A stretch of DNA of 64,000 nt from Niastella sp. OAS944 (GCA_024809215.1 JANUBW010000016.1:62001-126000), one strand, 5' to 3'. Positions 18,094-27,760 are shown, counted from the stretch's first letter. Made by a program: numbers and translations. Notes: generated from the sequence alone by a model not told the origin.

Positions 18094-19065
18094 TTAATGA
18101 ATAATTACCTTGCCATTGTTGTACTCATACAATAGACCGCTGATATCTTTGATCATCTCCAACAAATCTTCAGCAGTAGTTTGTTCGTTAATACGAAGCG
18201 TAAACCTAAAGGCGGCAACCGATCTTTCATTGTACACCACCTGTAAACCAAAACGATTCTCCATAATGCGGGCCAATTCGGCAAACGAAGCATCACGCAA
18301 AGCAATGTTACCTGTGCGCCAGTCATCCAATTTGCCTTCACTAAGTTTTGTAATATGCGCCTTTGGCTGGTAACTGAGCTGTTGATCGGCTTTTAGTATA
18401 CCCAACATTCCGGCACTGTCAGACACCTGTACAATACCTGAAGTAACCATTACCTGCACTTCTTCTTCCTGCGTGTATGCCTTTACGGTAAATTCGGTTC
18501 CCAGTACTTTTGTTTGTACGCCACGCAATGTTTTTACCACGAAGGGGAGTTGTGCATTTTTTCGCACCGAGAAAAATGCCATTCCATTCATGAGCGCTAT
18601 TTCGCGGCCGTTATGCCCAAAATCTTTTTGATAGCGCACGGCAGTGCCCGGTTCAAGCCACACCTCAGAGTGATCGGGTAGTTCAACCTTTACAATGCCT
18701 TTGCCCGCCGGAGCCGACACCACCACATACACTGGTTCTTTCTTACTACCGTATTTATTATAAATGAAATAACCAACTGCCAGTACTGCCAATACAGCTG
18801 CAGCCTGCCACCATACGCGCCGCGCGCTTACTGCGTTTTTGAAGCGTGTTACAGGCGCCACTTTCTGCTGTGCTATCACCTCAAAAATGCCTGCTTTCAG
18901 GGAATCTTTCAGCGCGGCCTTTTCATCATTGTTTTGCCACAGCTGCCCGTTTTCAGGAAAGGCAGCATACCATTGTTCCAGCAATGCCATTTCTTCCGGT
19001 GTACAAATACCGAGCGAATGCTTTTCCAGCAGAGATGATAATATTAACTGGTCGGGCTTATTCAT
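18094..19065 (-). CDS. FecR-family anti-sigma factor
   Basis: 323 residues. The N-terminal cytoplasmic part (1-80) should bind the sigma factor. One transmembrane helix at about 87-104 contains WQAAAVLAVLAVGYF. Residues about 115-215 form the FecR domain (PDHSEVWLEPGTAVRYQ, FFSVRKN, PFVVKTLRGVQTKVLGTEF). The C-terminal 70 residues match DUF4974, an STN-like fold (LARIMENRFGLQVVY, TAEDLLEMIKDISG). It senses the receptor's STN domain in the periplasm and releases or activates the sigma factor. It lies between the sigma gene (59 bp upstream) and the receptor gene (83 bp downstream), all on the minus strand. Confidence 0.92.
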   Translation of the reverse strand: MNKPDQLILSSLLEKHSLGICTPEEMALLEQWYAAFPENGQLWQNNDEKAALKDSLKAGIFEVIAQQKVAPVTRFKNAVSARRVWWQAAAVLAVLAVGYFIYNKYGSKKEPVYVVVSAPAGKGIVKVELPDHSEVWLEPGTAVRYQKDFGHNGREIALMNGMAFFSVRKNAQLPFVVKTLRGVQTKVLGTEFTVKAYTQEEEVQVMVTSGIVQVSDSAGMLGILKADQQLSYQPKAHITKLSEGKLDDWRTGNIALRDASFAELARIMENRFGLQVVYNERSVAAFRFTLRINEQTTAEDLLEMIKDISGLLYEYNNGKVIIH

Positions 19066-19124
19066 GTGTTATGGCTTTTATTAGACAATCCTCAAAAAGG
19101 TGGAGTACTATGTTGGCAGAAAAA

Positions 19125-19688
19125 TTATTCTATAAAAAAGTTGCCCAGCCCTTCGCGGAGTTTTTTGAGGGCGGCAGACAACTGGTTTTTAACGGTTTGC
19201 GGAGAGATAGCCCGTTTGTGTGCAATTTCGTCTATCGATAGGCCATGATCACGGCTGTCGATAAACACTTCCCGCATTTTATGGGGCAGGCGTTCCAGTT
19301 CGCGGCGATAACAGGCCTGCAGATCGGCCATTGCCATATGATCATTTGTATTATATGAAATAACAGGCAGGTCCCGGCCAGCCAGTAACTGGTATTTTTC
19401 CCTGGCAGCTTCTGATCTCAGATAGTTCAATACCTTAAAACGTACAGCGGTACGAAAGTAGGCTATAACCGACTCGTTGATGTGAATTTGCGCCCGCTTT
19501 TGCCAGCAATACACGAATACTTCCTGTACAATATCCTTGGCGGCTGCTTTATCGAATAAATGCCAGTAAGCGGTTTCAAAAAGGGTTTCCCAATAACGTT
19601 CATACAGCTCGGTATAGGCAGCTACATCACCGCTAATAATGATAAGCCAAAGTTCGTTATCGGGTATCTGTTGCAGGTTGGGTGGCAT
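19125..19688 (-). CDS. ECF-type RNA polymerase sigma factor (FecI-like)
   Basis: 187 residues. Region 2 lies at about 25-95 (YTELYERYWETLFETAYWHL, AKDIVQEVFVYCWQKR). Region 4 lies at about 125-180, ending with SIDEIAHKRAISPQTVKNQ as the DNA-binding helix-turn-helix. The spacing to FecR shows that it is the sigma subunit released by that anti-sigma factor and should drive the receptor operon. No signal peptide or extra domain. The ATG at 19686-19688 is preceded by an AT-rich stretch, but I found no unambiguous promoter. Confidence 0.92.
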   Translation of the reverse strand: MPPNLQQIPDNELWLIIISGDVAAYTELYERYWETLFETAYWHLFDKAAAKDIVQEVFVYCWQKRAQIHINESVIAYFRTAVRFKVLNYLRSEAAREKYQLLAGRDLPVISYNTNDHMAMADLQACYRRELERLPHKMREVFIDSRDHGLSIDEIAHKRAISPQTVKNQLSAALKKLREGLGNFFIE

Positions 19689-19822
19689 AGTTCGTTTGAA
19701 TCGGCTGAAGGTAATAAATCACCTGTTAAAATGTATTTAAGGAATTACCTTGTAGTATGTATATATTTTTTTTGTATTTCGCCGGAGCACCATATAGGTT
19801 CACTGATAAAACATGCGTGAAC

Positions 19823-20389
19823 TTATTTTAACGTTCTTATCGTAATGGAATACCTGATATCCTGTACCGGTGCTGTGCTATGTTCCCAGTTCGACCTTGC
19901 AGGTCCCTGCATAATATATAATGATCTTTGTTTTACCGGTAATGAGATCACCGATTTACGCGATCTTATCGATTGATCGTATGGTCTTAATTTGAAAATG
20001 CAATCTGCAGCCAGCGATATACCGGCAATGGTTTCAAACGGTGGCGCATCACGATGCCAGTTGATCACCGAACCAACAGGGTATTCCGTCACCAGTAATT
20101 CAGCAATTTGCTCACGATGGACCAACAGTTGAGTTGCCACCCGATCGATCAGCCGGCTAAAGCTTTCCGGAATAGGCATTCCTTTGGTCAACTTCCTGGT
20201 TGAGAAATTATAATCATAACCAAAACTGGCTACCTTTCTTTTTGCGGTATAGCCCTGAAAAACCATTGCATGTAATTCTATCTGTTGAATTATAGCAAGC
20301 AATTGTTTCTCTTCTTCCTGATCAATAAAATCGGGATAGTAGTAAAATCCTTCAGGAAGTACAGGCGGTTGATTAAACAGGGAAAGCAT
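19823..20389 (-). CDS. alkB: alpha-ketoglutarate-dependent dioxygenase AlkB
   Basis: 188 residues, full length for a bacterial AlkB. It carries the iron-binding triad His112-x-Asp114 (NWHRDAPP) and His170 (WEHSTAP), plus Arg179 and Arg185 in RYSITIRTL that bind 2-oxoglutarate. A nucleotide-recognition lid (AKRKVASFGYDYNFST) is in the expected place. The enzyme oxidatively removes methyl groups such as 1-methyladenine and 3-methylcytosine from DNA or RNA. Monocistronic; a strong hairpin separates it from the gene upstream. Confidence 0.9.
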   Translation of the reverse strand: MLSLFNQPPVLPEGFYYYPDFIDQEEEKQLLAIIQQIELHAMVFQGYTAKRKVASFGYDYNFSTRKLTKGMPIPESFSRLIDRVATQLLVHREQIAELLVTEYPVGSVINWHRDAPPFETIAGISLAADCIFKLRPYDQSIRSRKSVISLPVKQRSLYIMQGPARSNWEHSTAPVQDIRYSITIRTLK

Positions 20390-20429
20390 TATATGCTGAT
20401 AAAAATTTAATGCCAGGTTGGTTTATTAA

Positions 20430-20469
20430 AACATAAAGCCAGGCTATTTAAACAGCCTGGCTTTATGTT
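20430..20469 (-). terminator. strong terminator hairpin
   Basis: A 16-bp perfect stem (AACATAAAGCCAGGCT / AGCCTGGCTTTATGTT) with an 8-nt loop, 19 bp beyond the stop of the small minus-strand gene ending at 20488. Confidence 0.75.
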
Positions 20470-20487
20470 ACCTGGTATGAGCATTCT

Positions 20488-20718
20488 TTACTGGTCTGTT
20501 TCAATTTCTGATTCATCCTGTTGTTGTTGCCGATCTAACTGATCTTCATTGGTCTTTGCGTTTTGCTCCTTCTTATTTTTATCCTTGTTTTTTATAACCT
20601 GGCCCGCGGTATCGTCGGACTGTACTTCACGACTGATGTTACGACTTATATCATTACCCATATTAGGCCCGCCCTGCTCATTTCCACGACCGCCTATTGA
20701 CTTGTTTGTGCCTGGCAT
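20488..20718 (-). CDS. small hydrophilic, probably disordered protein
   Basis: 76 residues from the ATG at 20716-20718. A longer frame to 20796 exists, but its extra 26 residues look like untranslated leader. The product is rich in Lys, Asp, Glu, Asn and Gln, with a polyglutamine/aspartate tail (DRQQQQDESEIETDQ) and a Gly-rich front (NKSIGGRGNEQGGPNMG). No membrane segment. It resembles small stress- or desiccation-type disordered proteins of soil Bacteroidota, but this is only compositional. A strong terminator follows it, supporting a real gene. Confidence 0.5.
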   Translation of the reverse strand: MPGTNKSIGGRGNEQGGPNMGNDISRNISREVQSDDTAGQVIKNKDKNKKEQNAKTNEDQLDRQQQQDESEIETDQ

Positions 20719-20857
20719 AACTTTGAGTTTTAATGTAAATAAGATAATAGCTTTAAAAATTATGCCAGCCGTTTTGTGATCACATTTGCCTCCCACCCAA
20801 AAAACTGTATCTTGTTGCAGTTAGCCAATATTGTTTATCGAAAACCAAATCTTTATC

Positions 20858-21280
20858 ATGAACCCTATTACTTATTTAACCCTGTTATTTGCTTCTGCCA
20901 ACGGCCCTCAACCAACAGTTGAATGCAAAAGCCATTTCGACACCTCGGTCAATATGAATGTATATACTACCGTTGACTTAAAACCGGAATATCCCGGCGG
21001 TGCGGCTGCCTGGGGACGGTTTGTAAACCGAAATTTCCGCGAAGAGAATATTGGCACTGTCAATAACTGTAATGTTAAGATCAAAATGATCATAACTGCC
21101 GAAGGCGAGATTGTAAAAGTGGTTGCCTTAAACGGCGATGCCGAGGTAAAAGAACCCAATGAACTCGAAAAAGAAGTAGTTCGTATGGTTCGCAAATCGG
21201 GCCGCTGGGTGCCGGGTGTATGCGAAGGAAAGCAGGTTACCGCTGAATATGTACAAACGCTAAGTCCCTGTAACAGGTAA
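20858..21280 (+). CDS. TonB C-terminal-like periplasmic protein
   Basis: 140 residues from the ATG at 20858; the ATG at 20831 would add nine residues that do not improve the signal. The N-terminus (ITYLTLLFASANG) is a short hydrophobic export or anchor segment. Residues about 50-138 match the TonB C-terminal fold: EYPGGAAAWGRFVNRNFRE, then VKIKMIITAEGEIVKVVAL, ELEKEVVRMVRKSGRWVPG and a last strand. It lacks the long proline-rich linker and full N-terminal helix of a true TonB, so it is probably a periplasmic domain protein rather than an energy transducer. Monocistronic, ending at a strong shared terminator. Confidence 0.65.
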   Translation: MNPITYLTLLFASANGPQPTVECKSHFDTSVNMNVYTTVDLKPEYPGGAAAWGRFVNRNFREENIGTVNNCNVKIKMIITAEGEIVKVVALNGDAEVKEPNELEKEVVRMVRKSGRWVPGVCEGKQVTAEYVQTLSPCNR

Positions 21281-21296
21281 AATAATACAACCCATA

Positions 21297-21334
21297 AAAA
21301 AAGCCCTCCCGACATATACCGGGAGGGCTTTTTT
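21297..21334. terminator. bidirectional terminator between convergent genes
   Basis: A 15-bp perfect stem (AAAAAAGCCCTCCCG / CGGGAGGGCTTTTTT) with an 8-nt loop and A/T runs on both sides. It serves the plus gene ending at 21280 and the minus gene ending at 21366. Confidence 0.88.
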
Positions 21335-21365
21335 AATCTTTTCTTTATTCCCTACTTTCTACTTA

Positions 21366-21869
21366 TTATTTATAAGAATAAGCAAATCCTTTCTTAATAG
21401 ACTGTGTGCTCCATCTGCTGTCTTTATCACTGGTGAGCAGGATAAATGGCGCACCTAATTCAGCGGCTTCTTTTTTCAGCCTTTCCATTGCTTTTTTGTC
21501 GGCATTACCTGCAGTACGGTAAGACAGCATACCAGAAGTTTTACCTCTGATCTCGCCTTGTCTTTTCAAACCTACAGTTGTAGCAACGTCTTCCAGGATA
21601 ACTACTTTTTCCCAATCATCGCTACTACCAACAACGATCTTTTCAGTAACATCTTCTTTGCGGCCGCTTGCATACTCGATTTTACCAACGGCATACTTTC
21701 CGATTGTTTGCTCAGCTGTTTCATTAGGGTAAGAGTAAGTGATAACAAATTCACCAACTTTCAGGATCTTAACATCTAGTTTTTCGCCAGAATGTTTATA
21801 CATTTTGTCTTGTCCGAATACGATCACTGTTGCAAACAGAGCAACCAGCAACATGAAGGATTTACGCAT
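21366..21869 (-). CDS. secreted hypothetical protein
   Basis: 167 residues with a clear signal peptide (MRKSFMLLVALFATVIVFGQ). The mature protein starts DKMYKHSGEKLDVKILKVG and looks like a small beta-sheet domain, with a hydrophilic helix near 125-145 (KKAMERLKKEAAELG) and a closing strand FILLTSD. I recognise the style from Bacteroidota exported proteins, but no function is known to me. Monocistronic; ends at the shared terminator. The gap 21870-22133 is AT-rich and shows no gene. Confidence 0.6.
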   Translation of the reverse strand: MRKSFMLLVALFATVIVFGQDKMYKHSGEKLDVKILKVGEFVITYSYPNETAEQTIGKYAVGKIEYASGRKEDVTEKIVVGSSDDWEKVVILEDVATTVGLKRQGEIRGKTSGMLSYRTAGNADKKAMERLKKEAAELGAPFILLTSDKDSRWSTQSIKKGFAYSYK

Positions 21870-22133
21870 GGGGGGTGTTTTAAGAATATTTGTTTTGATT
21901 AACTAGTTGCAAATATAAATCTAGCAAATCTCATTTTATAGAAAAACAGGTTGAATTTTTAATTGTGTATAAAATTACATTATACATAACTATATATGCT
22001 CTTACTGTTAATATGCTAAATATAACCCCTTAAATGCTTATGTTATAATCCCATGATAATGAACTTTCTCCTGTTCCAACTACAAAAATTACATATAACA
22101 ATAATTTAATTATCAGCTTGTTACAATAAAAAA

Positions 22134-22153
22134 AGCTGGATAGACATCCAGCT
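22134..22153 (-). terminator. terminator of the beta-helix T9SS gene
   Basis: An 8-bp perfect stem AGCTGGAT / ATCCAGCT with an AGAC loop, followed on the minus strand by seven T. It lies 48 bp after the stop at 22202. Confidence 0.8.
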
Positions 22154-22201
22154 ATACATGTGTAAATTAGAACCTATGAAAAGTTAATTAGCGTTTATGG
22201 G

Positions 22202-25200
22202 TTACCTGATAAGGCTTAGGCTGCCTTTCTTTGTTACTGTTGTATTATCGTTTAACCGCAGGGTGGCAACGTATACGTATACACCCACCGGTTGTGGTTT
22301 GCCCTGGTAAGTGCCGTCCCAGCCCGCTGTAACATCGCTGGTCTCAAAAACCTTTTGCCCCCATTGGTTAAAGATCATCAACCGCATGCTTTTTACAACA
22401 TTACTGTACACCTTAAACTCATCATCGACCTTATTGCCATTAGGCGAAAACATGTTCGGGAAAAATACATCATCGCTTAACGTTTGGCTTTTTATTCGTG
22501 GTGATATCTGTGGCGGGCAGTCGTACCTTGTTCCCAGCGCCTTTACTATCAGCCCGGTTGTATCCAGTCCGTTCAAGCCGGTTACTATATGTGTTGTACC
22601 CAGTTTTCCCGAGGAGGGTGTAAGCCAGTTTATTCCGTTGCGCGATACTAGGTAAGCGGTTGCATTGGTCACCGGCTTCCAGGCAAAACGAATGGTATTG
22701 CCGCCAACCGAATCTATAGTAACTACCAACGGGCTCAGTGGATAACAAATAGTGAACTCATGGGCGCCTAAATCGGGTTTTGTTATACTACGGGTGCTAT
22801 CATTTATGTCGCGGGGAACAGCCGGCAGGGCAGTACCTTTGTTTTCGAAGGGCACATTACCCGGTGTAAGATCACCGCCCGGCACATTTACATAACCGGG
22901 GTCAATGCTTACCGAATTGGTGTCTTTTTTTACAGCCAGCCAATTACTCAACGAGGTATAATTTGTAGTATTCTGTGAACCGATATAGTTAATACCGGTG
23001 GCACCGCTTATTAAATAGTTATTGTAATCTGCTTTTAAATTAAGATCGTTGGCTTGTACACTAATACCGGTCCTTGTAGTTAGCCCGCCTCTTCTAATGG
23101 TAATATTGTTATTTATAAACTCATTGCCAACAGTAGCAGTGCCGGTTAACCCATAACCGCATGTAACGATATTGCTTATGGGCGTTGCCAGCGAATCGTC
23201 GAGAGATATGGTATTATGATAAACCTTTAAATAATTTGAACTTCTTGAATAAAGACCATACTGCCTGCCTACACCCCAGAAATTATACATCACATTATTG
23301 CTGACGTTACCCGGAAAAGCCGCCATACCGGCCACTGTTTCAAAGTGAATGCCGTGCGCCTCTACCGTGGCTACTGTACCGCCGTATATTAGGTCATGCA
23401 CTTTATTACGGGTAATTTGCATCCCATACGATGTTACACCAGTGGTCCAGCTTTGCTTTACGTAAATGCCATTAAAGTTAGTGAACACGGTACGGGCATC
23501 CTGGCTAATGTCATTACTATCTACAACGCAGCTAGCCACTCCATCCATATAAATACCAAAACCGCATGCATCTACTATTCTGTTACCGGTAAAAGTATTA
23601 CCCAAAGGAATAGGCGCTACCTGGGCCTTACTTGTACACGTTATACCGTAATAACCGCCGGTAATTGTATTGTTAACTATTGTATTGCTGTCGCAGGTAG
23701 AAACAGTATTTACATCAATAGCACTGCTTGTGCTGTTATTTATCACTATGCCGGCATACCCTGTAGTAGTTATATTGGCAGGCAGAATTATTTTGCATTT
23801 TTTAATTGTATTACGGTCGGCATCACCAATTAATTGTACACCGTAACCATATGAGGCGCCGGTTACATTAATATTTAAGCTATCGATAGTAACATAATCA
23901 ATACCATTCAATTTTATAACCGCTCTGTCGGTGTTGCTGGTTGCAGCAAATGCAAGCGTATCGCCGTTGCCTTTAAAAACGATCGTTTGTGAAGGCGTGT
24001 TATTGATAGAAGGAAGTGACAACTGTTCGTTGTAGGGACCCGTGTTTGGCGCTACGTTAAATACTACCGGTCCCGTAACTCCGCATTGCATGGCCAGGGC
24101 CGCATCACTGAACGAAGTAAAATTAATACCGCCGGTAGGCTGGGTTGAGTTGATAGTATAAGTACCGCCAGTGAGCCGTGTATGAATGATCACCCTGATT
24201 GGCGCAGAATACATGGTGTTGCCCAAACAGGTTACAGCCGCCCGGTACCAGGTAGTTGTAGCAGGCAATATATCAAAAGCAGGGTAGGCGAGTCCGTTGC
24301 TGATATTGGTATAAGTACCGGTTGGCGAAGTGGCGCTTTGCCAGGTATAGGTTTGCCCCACACCCCACGAGTTGCCTTTCAGGCCTAATGCAATGGTTGG
24401 CCCATAACACATAACCGTATCGGGCAATACTTTGGTACTGCCGGGTTTTACCGGCGTTTGGCAGGCCGGTGTTACGAACTCGTAACAGCCGGGGTCGGGG
24501 TTCAGCGAGCTGCGGGTGGCGCCGATGATATCAGTTGTTACGTTTACAAACAGCGCCATATTATCTATGGGTTGCCCCATAGGCACAAAATTGAATGCTG
24601 CCAGGTTGGTATATAGGGGATCTTCATACACCGAAGAGTAATCGAGCCCGGTAACCTGTTGCCACAACGGTAACGAATCGAGCCTGCGGCTGGCAAGCCC
24701 ACCTACTGCATTGTAAAAATCTGCGCCCGACACCTGGTAAACATTCCTGTTGCTGGTTAACCGCGTCATTGTTGTCACCAGCCTAAAAGCATAGTTCCAG
24801 TCGGTAGTGGGCCTTGATATAGTTATGATGTTGTTCAGCACATTTACATCGCTCACATTTTCAAAATATATTCCATCGCTTTCCTGGCCCTTAATAACCT
24901 GATCGTCGATTGAAATGGTATTATGGTAAATATTAAAATAAGAAGCAGCTGCAAACCGTGAAGAGATGCCGTGTTGTATACCGTTTGAGCTAAAGTCGTA
25001 TATAAGATTGCTGGCAAACAGGTTTACATTACCTTCAGCGCCCTGTGCCGAATTTAAAATGCCATAGATATAGCTTCCAGTTACGCTATTACTGATATGA
25101 AAATTGTGGATCTTATTATTGATCACCTTTACATTCTGATCGAACCCATTGAGGTAAACCCCCATTACTTTGGTAGTAGCATGCAGCCCGCCCTGCAGGT

Positions 25201-25966
25201 CGTTACCATCTACAATTGTACCATCATTATAATACAATTGAATACAGCTTACGTATGAATCGGAAATAGAATTGTTCAATATTTTATTATCCCGCATTAA
25301 TACTGCGGCACCAGAAACAGGCACACTGCTTAAGGTAATACCGGCGTTACCGCCCGAAATGGTATTGTTTCTTATAGTATTGTTATCACAATTGCTGCTA
25401 CCAGCCGCTGTAGCAAAACCATTATTCCCATTTATTACTATCCCTTCATTATTGGCAGGTGTGGTTGCATTGGTTGGCAATACGATCTGGCAATTTTGAA
25501 TAATATTATTATCTGAATTATTAAGCAAATGAAAACCATACCCATACTGCCCGGCAGCTTGTGGAGTAATTTTAAGATTATCGAAAGTTACATAACTGAT
25601 ATTGTCGAGTTTTATACCAGCCCGGCTGTTGGTATTGTTCGAAGTAAAGGAAAGCGTTACGCCATTACAATTAAAAGTGAGGGTATTGGCAGAAGTGGTG
25701 CCAATTGTATTTCCCAGGAAAACCTGTTCATTATAAGGACCTGTACCCGCTGCTACATTAAATACCACTGGTCCGCTAAGCCCGGTTTGCAGGTAGGCCA
25801 CTGCAGCAGTAAAAGAATTGAAATTGGTGCCGCCCGTTGGCAATGTTGAATTAATAGTGTACGTGCCCGATACCTGGGCTTTAACTAAATAGTGGCCACA
25901 TAATGGTAAACAAAGTAAAAGCGCAAATACCTTCTTAAAAAGTTGCTTACGCAAAATTCTTGGCAT
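22202..25966 (-). CDS. giant T9SS type B protein with two right-handed beta-helix domains
   Basis: 1254 residues with an N-terminal signal peptide (KKVFALLLCLPLCGHYLVKAQ region). Two homologous halves each begin GTYTINST.PTGG and GPVVFNVA, at about residues 34 and 600, and continue as NosD/pectate-lyase-like parallel beta-helices rich in NNTI, GIY and DN-x-I-x-N rungs. An Ig-like domain (about 505-595) separates them. A fibronectin-like module lies at about 1095-1170, and a type B T9SS sorting domain (FFPNMFSPNGNKVDDEF, FNQWGQKVFE) ends the protein. Beta-helices of this sort commonly bind or cleave polysaccharides; no catalytic set is identifiable. The internal duplication is conspicuous. Separated from the next minus gene by a hairpin. 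Confidence 0.85.
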   Translation of the reverse strand: MPRILRKQLFKKVFALLLCLPLCGHYLVKAQVSGTYTINSTLPTGGTNFNSFTAAVAYLQTGLSGPVVFNVAAGTGPYNEQVFLGNTIGTTSANTLTFNCNGVTLSFTSNNTNSRAGIKLDNISYVTFDNLKITPQAAGQYGYGFHLLNNSDNNIIQNCQIVLPTNATTPANNEGIVINGNNGFATAAGSSNCDNNTIRNNTISGGNAGITLSSVPVSGAAVLMRDNKILNNSISDSYVSCIQLYYNDGTIVDGNDLQGGLHATTKVMGVYLNGFDQNVKVINNKIHNFHISNSVTGSYIYGILNSAQGAEGNVNLFASNLIYDFSSNGIQHGISSRFAAASYFNIYHNTISIDDQVIKGQESDGIYFENVSDVNVLNNIITISRPTTDWNYAFRLVTTMTRLTSNRNVYQVSGADFYNAVGGLASRRLDSLPLWQQVTGLDYSSVYEDPLYTNLAAFNFVPMGQPIDNMALFVNVTTDIIGATRSSLNPDPGCYEFVTPACQTPVKPGSTKVLPDTVMCYGPTIALGLKGNSWGVGQTYTWQSATSPTGTYTNISNGLAYPAFDILPATTTWYRAAVTCLGNTMYSAPIRVIIHTRLTGGTYTINSTQPTGGINFTSFSDAALAMQCGVTGPVVFNVAPNTGPYNEQLSLPSINNTPSQTIVFKGNGDTLAFAATSNTDRAVIKLNGIDYVTIDSLNINVTGASYGYGVQLIGDADRNTIKKCKIILPANITTTGYAGIVINNSTSSAIDVNTVSTCDSNTIVNNTITGGYYGITCTSKAQVAPIPLGNTFTGNRIVDACGFGIYMDGVASCVVDSNDISQDARTVFTNFNGIYVKQSWTTGVTSYGMQITRNKVHDLIYGGTVATVEAHGIHFETVAGMAAFPGNVSNNVMYNFWGVGRQYGLYSRSSNYLKVYHNTISLDDSLATPISNIVTCGYGLTGTATVGNEFINNNITIRRGGLTTRTGISVQANDLNLKADYNNYLISGATGINYIGSQNTTNYTSLSNWLAVKKDTNSVSIDPGYVNVPGGDLTPGNVPFENKGTALPAVPRDINDSTRSITKPDLGAHEFTICYPLSPLVVTIDSVGGNTIRFAWKPVTNATAYLVSRNGINWLTPSSGKLGTTHIVTGLNGLDTTGLIVKALGTRYDCPPQISPRIKSQTLSDDVFFPNMFSPNGNKVDDEFKVYSNVVKSMRLMIFNQWGQKVFETSDVTAGWDGTYQGKPQPVGVYVYVATLRLNDNTTVTKKGSLSLIR

Positions 25967-26009
25967 AGCAGGTAGAGTGGTTTAAATTCTATAGGTTATT
26001 GAAAAAAGA

Positions 26010-26040
26010 AAGGGATGAACCATTTAAAGATCCATCCCTT
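26010..26040 (-). terminator. terminator after the T9SS type A gene
   Basis: An 8-bp stem AAGGGATG / CATCCCTT followed on the minus strand by a T-rich tract, 8 bp beyond the stop at 26048. Confidence 0.6.
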
Positions 26041-26047
26041 TTTATGG

Positions 26048-27760
26048 TCATTTTGATAACAAAACTCTCTTTATATAAACATCATTGCCCGACAACACTT
26101 TTACAGTATACAAACCTGTTGCCCACGAATCGAATCCGCTTAATTTAATGGTTGCATTTCCTTTTTGAACACGGTCACTGGTTGTTTTCATCAGCTTTCC
26201 GGTAACATCGTATATAAACACCTGCACATCTTTATCTCTATCTGAAGCCAGGTTTATTTGCATTACATTACGAACCGGGTTGGGCGTTACAGATACAGCA
26301 GCTTTGGCAGCTGTAGATATTTGCGTTGGTTTGTCTTTATTGGGTTTACCCAGCAAAGTACAGGTAGGGTCATATGCTATTGCCACCGTATCGCTCGACC
26401 ACAGCGGACAGCCATTATCCAGGATCTGCTGTACAATATAGGTTCCCGGTGAATCTACAATTATAGAAGTACCGTTGTTGGTTTGAATATGTCCGTTAGG
26501 TGTGCTCCAATTATAAATTGAAGTGGAATAAGGATCGGTAACCCAGATATTGCTAATGTTGTTTGTTCCGCAAAACAGGGGCACGTCAGCTGCAAGATCT
26601 GCCGTTGGTGGTAAAAACAAGTCGAAAGGAGCAATGAAGTCTTTTAACTCCGATGTGAACGATGTAGATGAGCGGGTCTTTACCATTACTTTACTAAAAG
26701 GTATTCCACAAGGCGTTTTTCCTAACAGGCTCGAAGGATTTAACCCGAGTGCGGTTAAATTCACCCCAAATTCCATAAACTGGGCGGGTTCAAACTGCGT
26801 AACTATTGAGCCATTGGCACGTGGCAGTCTGAAAGGGCCGGCCCATGTAGGGTCCGCATTTAATGTACCATAATAAAACGGATCGCCATATTTGGGTTGA
26901 ATGCCTGCATAACCATATGTTGCACTACTGCTGGCGCCATCAAAAGTACCGGTCCAGTCGAACGTAGCGGGTACTTTCAACTTATCGGCCTTGTTGATCC
27001 AAATACGGGCTTCAATATCGGTAAGGCCTGAAGTGCTGAAATTGGCCGCAAAAATAATATCGCCGGGCTGTGTTACATTGCCGGCGGCATCAAATTTCCA
27101 CGATGTATGTCCGGCATCGGGCCCATAACCGGTAAAACGGGTAGTGCTTCGCGTATAAAAAATATCCGTTTGGTACATTTCAAAATCAAAATACCGGTCA
27201 CCATTAGTGCCTTCCACGGCAACGGCGCCAAATAGCCAGAGCGGATCGGCAGTACTATAACTTGGCCCTACACGTCTTATATGACAATACACGTCGAGGA
27301 TGTCATTTTTATCGAGTACACTCTTGGTAGATCCCCGCCAATCGGTTGGGTGATCGGCATTTTTGTTTGAACCATCAACGAATGCGGTTTGGTCTGTGCC
27401 GTGGTAATCGCGCACAAAGATGGCATCAATTAAGGTCCTTTCATTGTTTTGTTCAAAGGCCTGATACCGCATTTTTCTATAAAAGGGAACGTTATGAGTG
27501 CCTGCGGGGTTTGTTAAATATCCTTTAACGATAGCGCCGGCGCCGGTGGTATCAATTACAAACAAACCATTTCCGCCGCTAAGAAGTTGGTCGTACCACC
27601 AGTCATCACAATCAGAACAGGGGCTGGTAGCATCAATGAAGATGTTCGACTGAGCATCGGCATCTACACCGAATTTACCCTCAATAACTGGAACAATTAC
27701 CTGGGCGTTACTACCATAGGCGTAAAATGCCAGTAAAAGGATTAGCAGAACTTTTTTCAT
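26048..27760 (-). CDS. T9SS type A secreted protein with Ig-like module
   Basis: 570 residues from the ATG at 27758-27760. The frame opens at 27784, but MKKVLLILLLAFYAYGSNAQ is the canonical signal peptide start. The body (20-405) is rich in Trp, Asp and Gly with no catalytic motif that I know; it looks like a beta-sandwich carbohydrate- or matrix-binding domain. Residues about 410-470 form an Ig-like PKD-type module (YNWSTPNGHIQTNNGTSI). The last 80 residues, from VSVTPNPVRN to VLLSK, are a type A T9SS sorting domain. Monocistronic and downstream of an inverted repeat at 27831-27852. Confidence 0.75.
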   Translation of the reverse strand: MKKVLLILLLAFYAYGSNAQVIVPVIEGKFGVDADAQSNIFIDATSPCSDCDDWWYDQLLSGGNGLFVIDTTGAGAIVKGYLTNPAGTHNVPFYRKMRYQAFEQNNERTLIDAIFVRDYHGTDQTAFVDGSNKNADHPTDWRGSTKSVLDKNDILDVYCHIRRVGPSYSTADPLWLFGAVAVEGTNGDRYFDFEMYQTDIFYTRSTTRFTGYGPDAGHTSWKFDAAGNVTQPGDIIFAANFSTSGLTDIEARIWINKADKLKVPATFDWTGTFDGASSSATYGYAGIQPKYGDPFYYGTLNADPTWAGPFRLPRANGSIVTQFEPAQFMEFGVNLTALGLNPSSLLGKTPCGIPFSKVMVKTRSSTSFTSELKDFIAPFDLFLPPTADLAADVPLFCGTNNISNIWVTDPYSTSIYNWSTPNGHIQTNNGTSIIVDSPGTYIVQQILDNGCPLWSSDTVAIAYDPTCTLLGKPNKDKPTQISTAAKAAVSVTPNPVRNVMQINLASDRDKDVQVFIYDVTGKLMKTTSDRVQKGNATIKLSGFDSWATGLYTVKVLSGNDVYIKRVLLSK

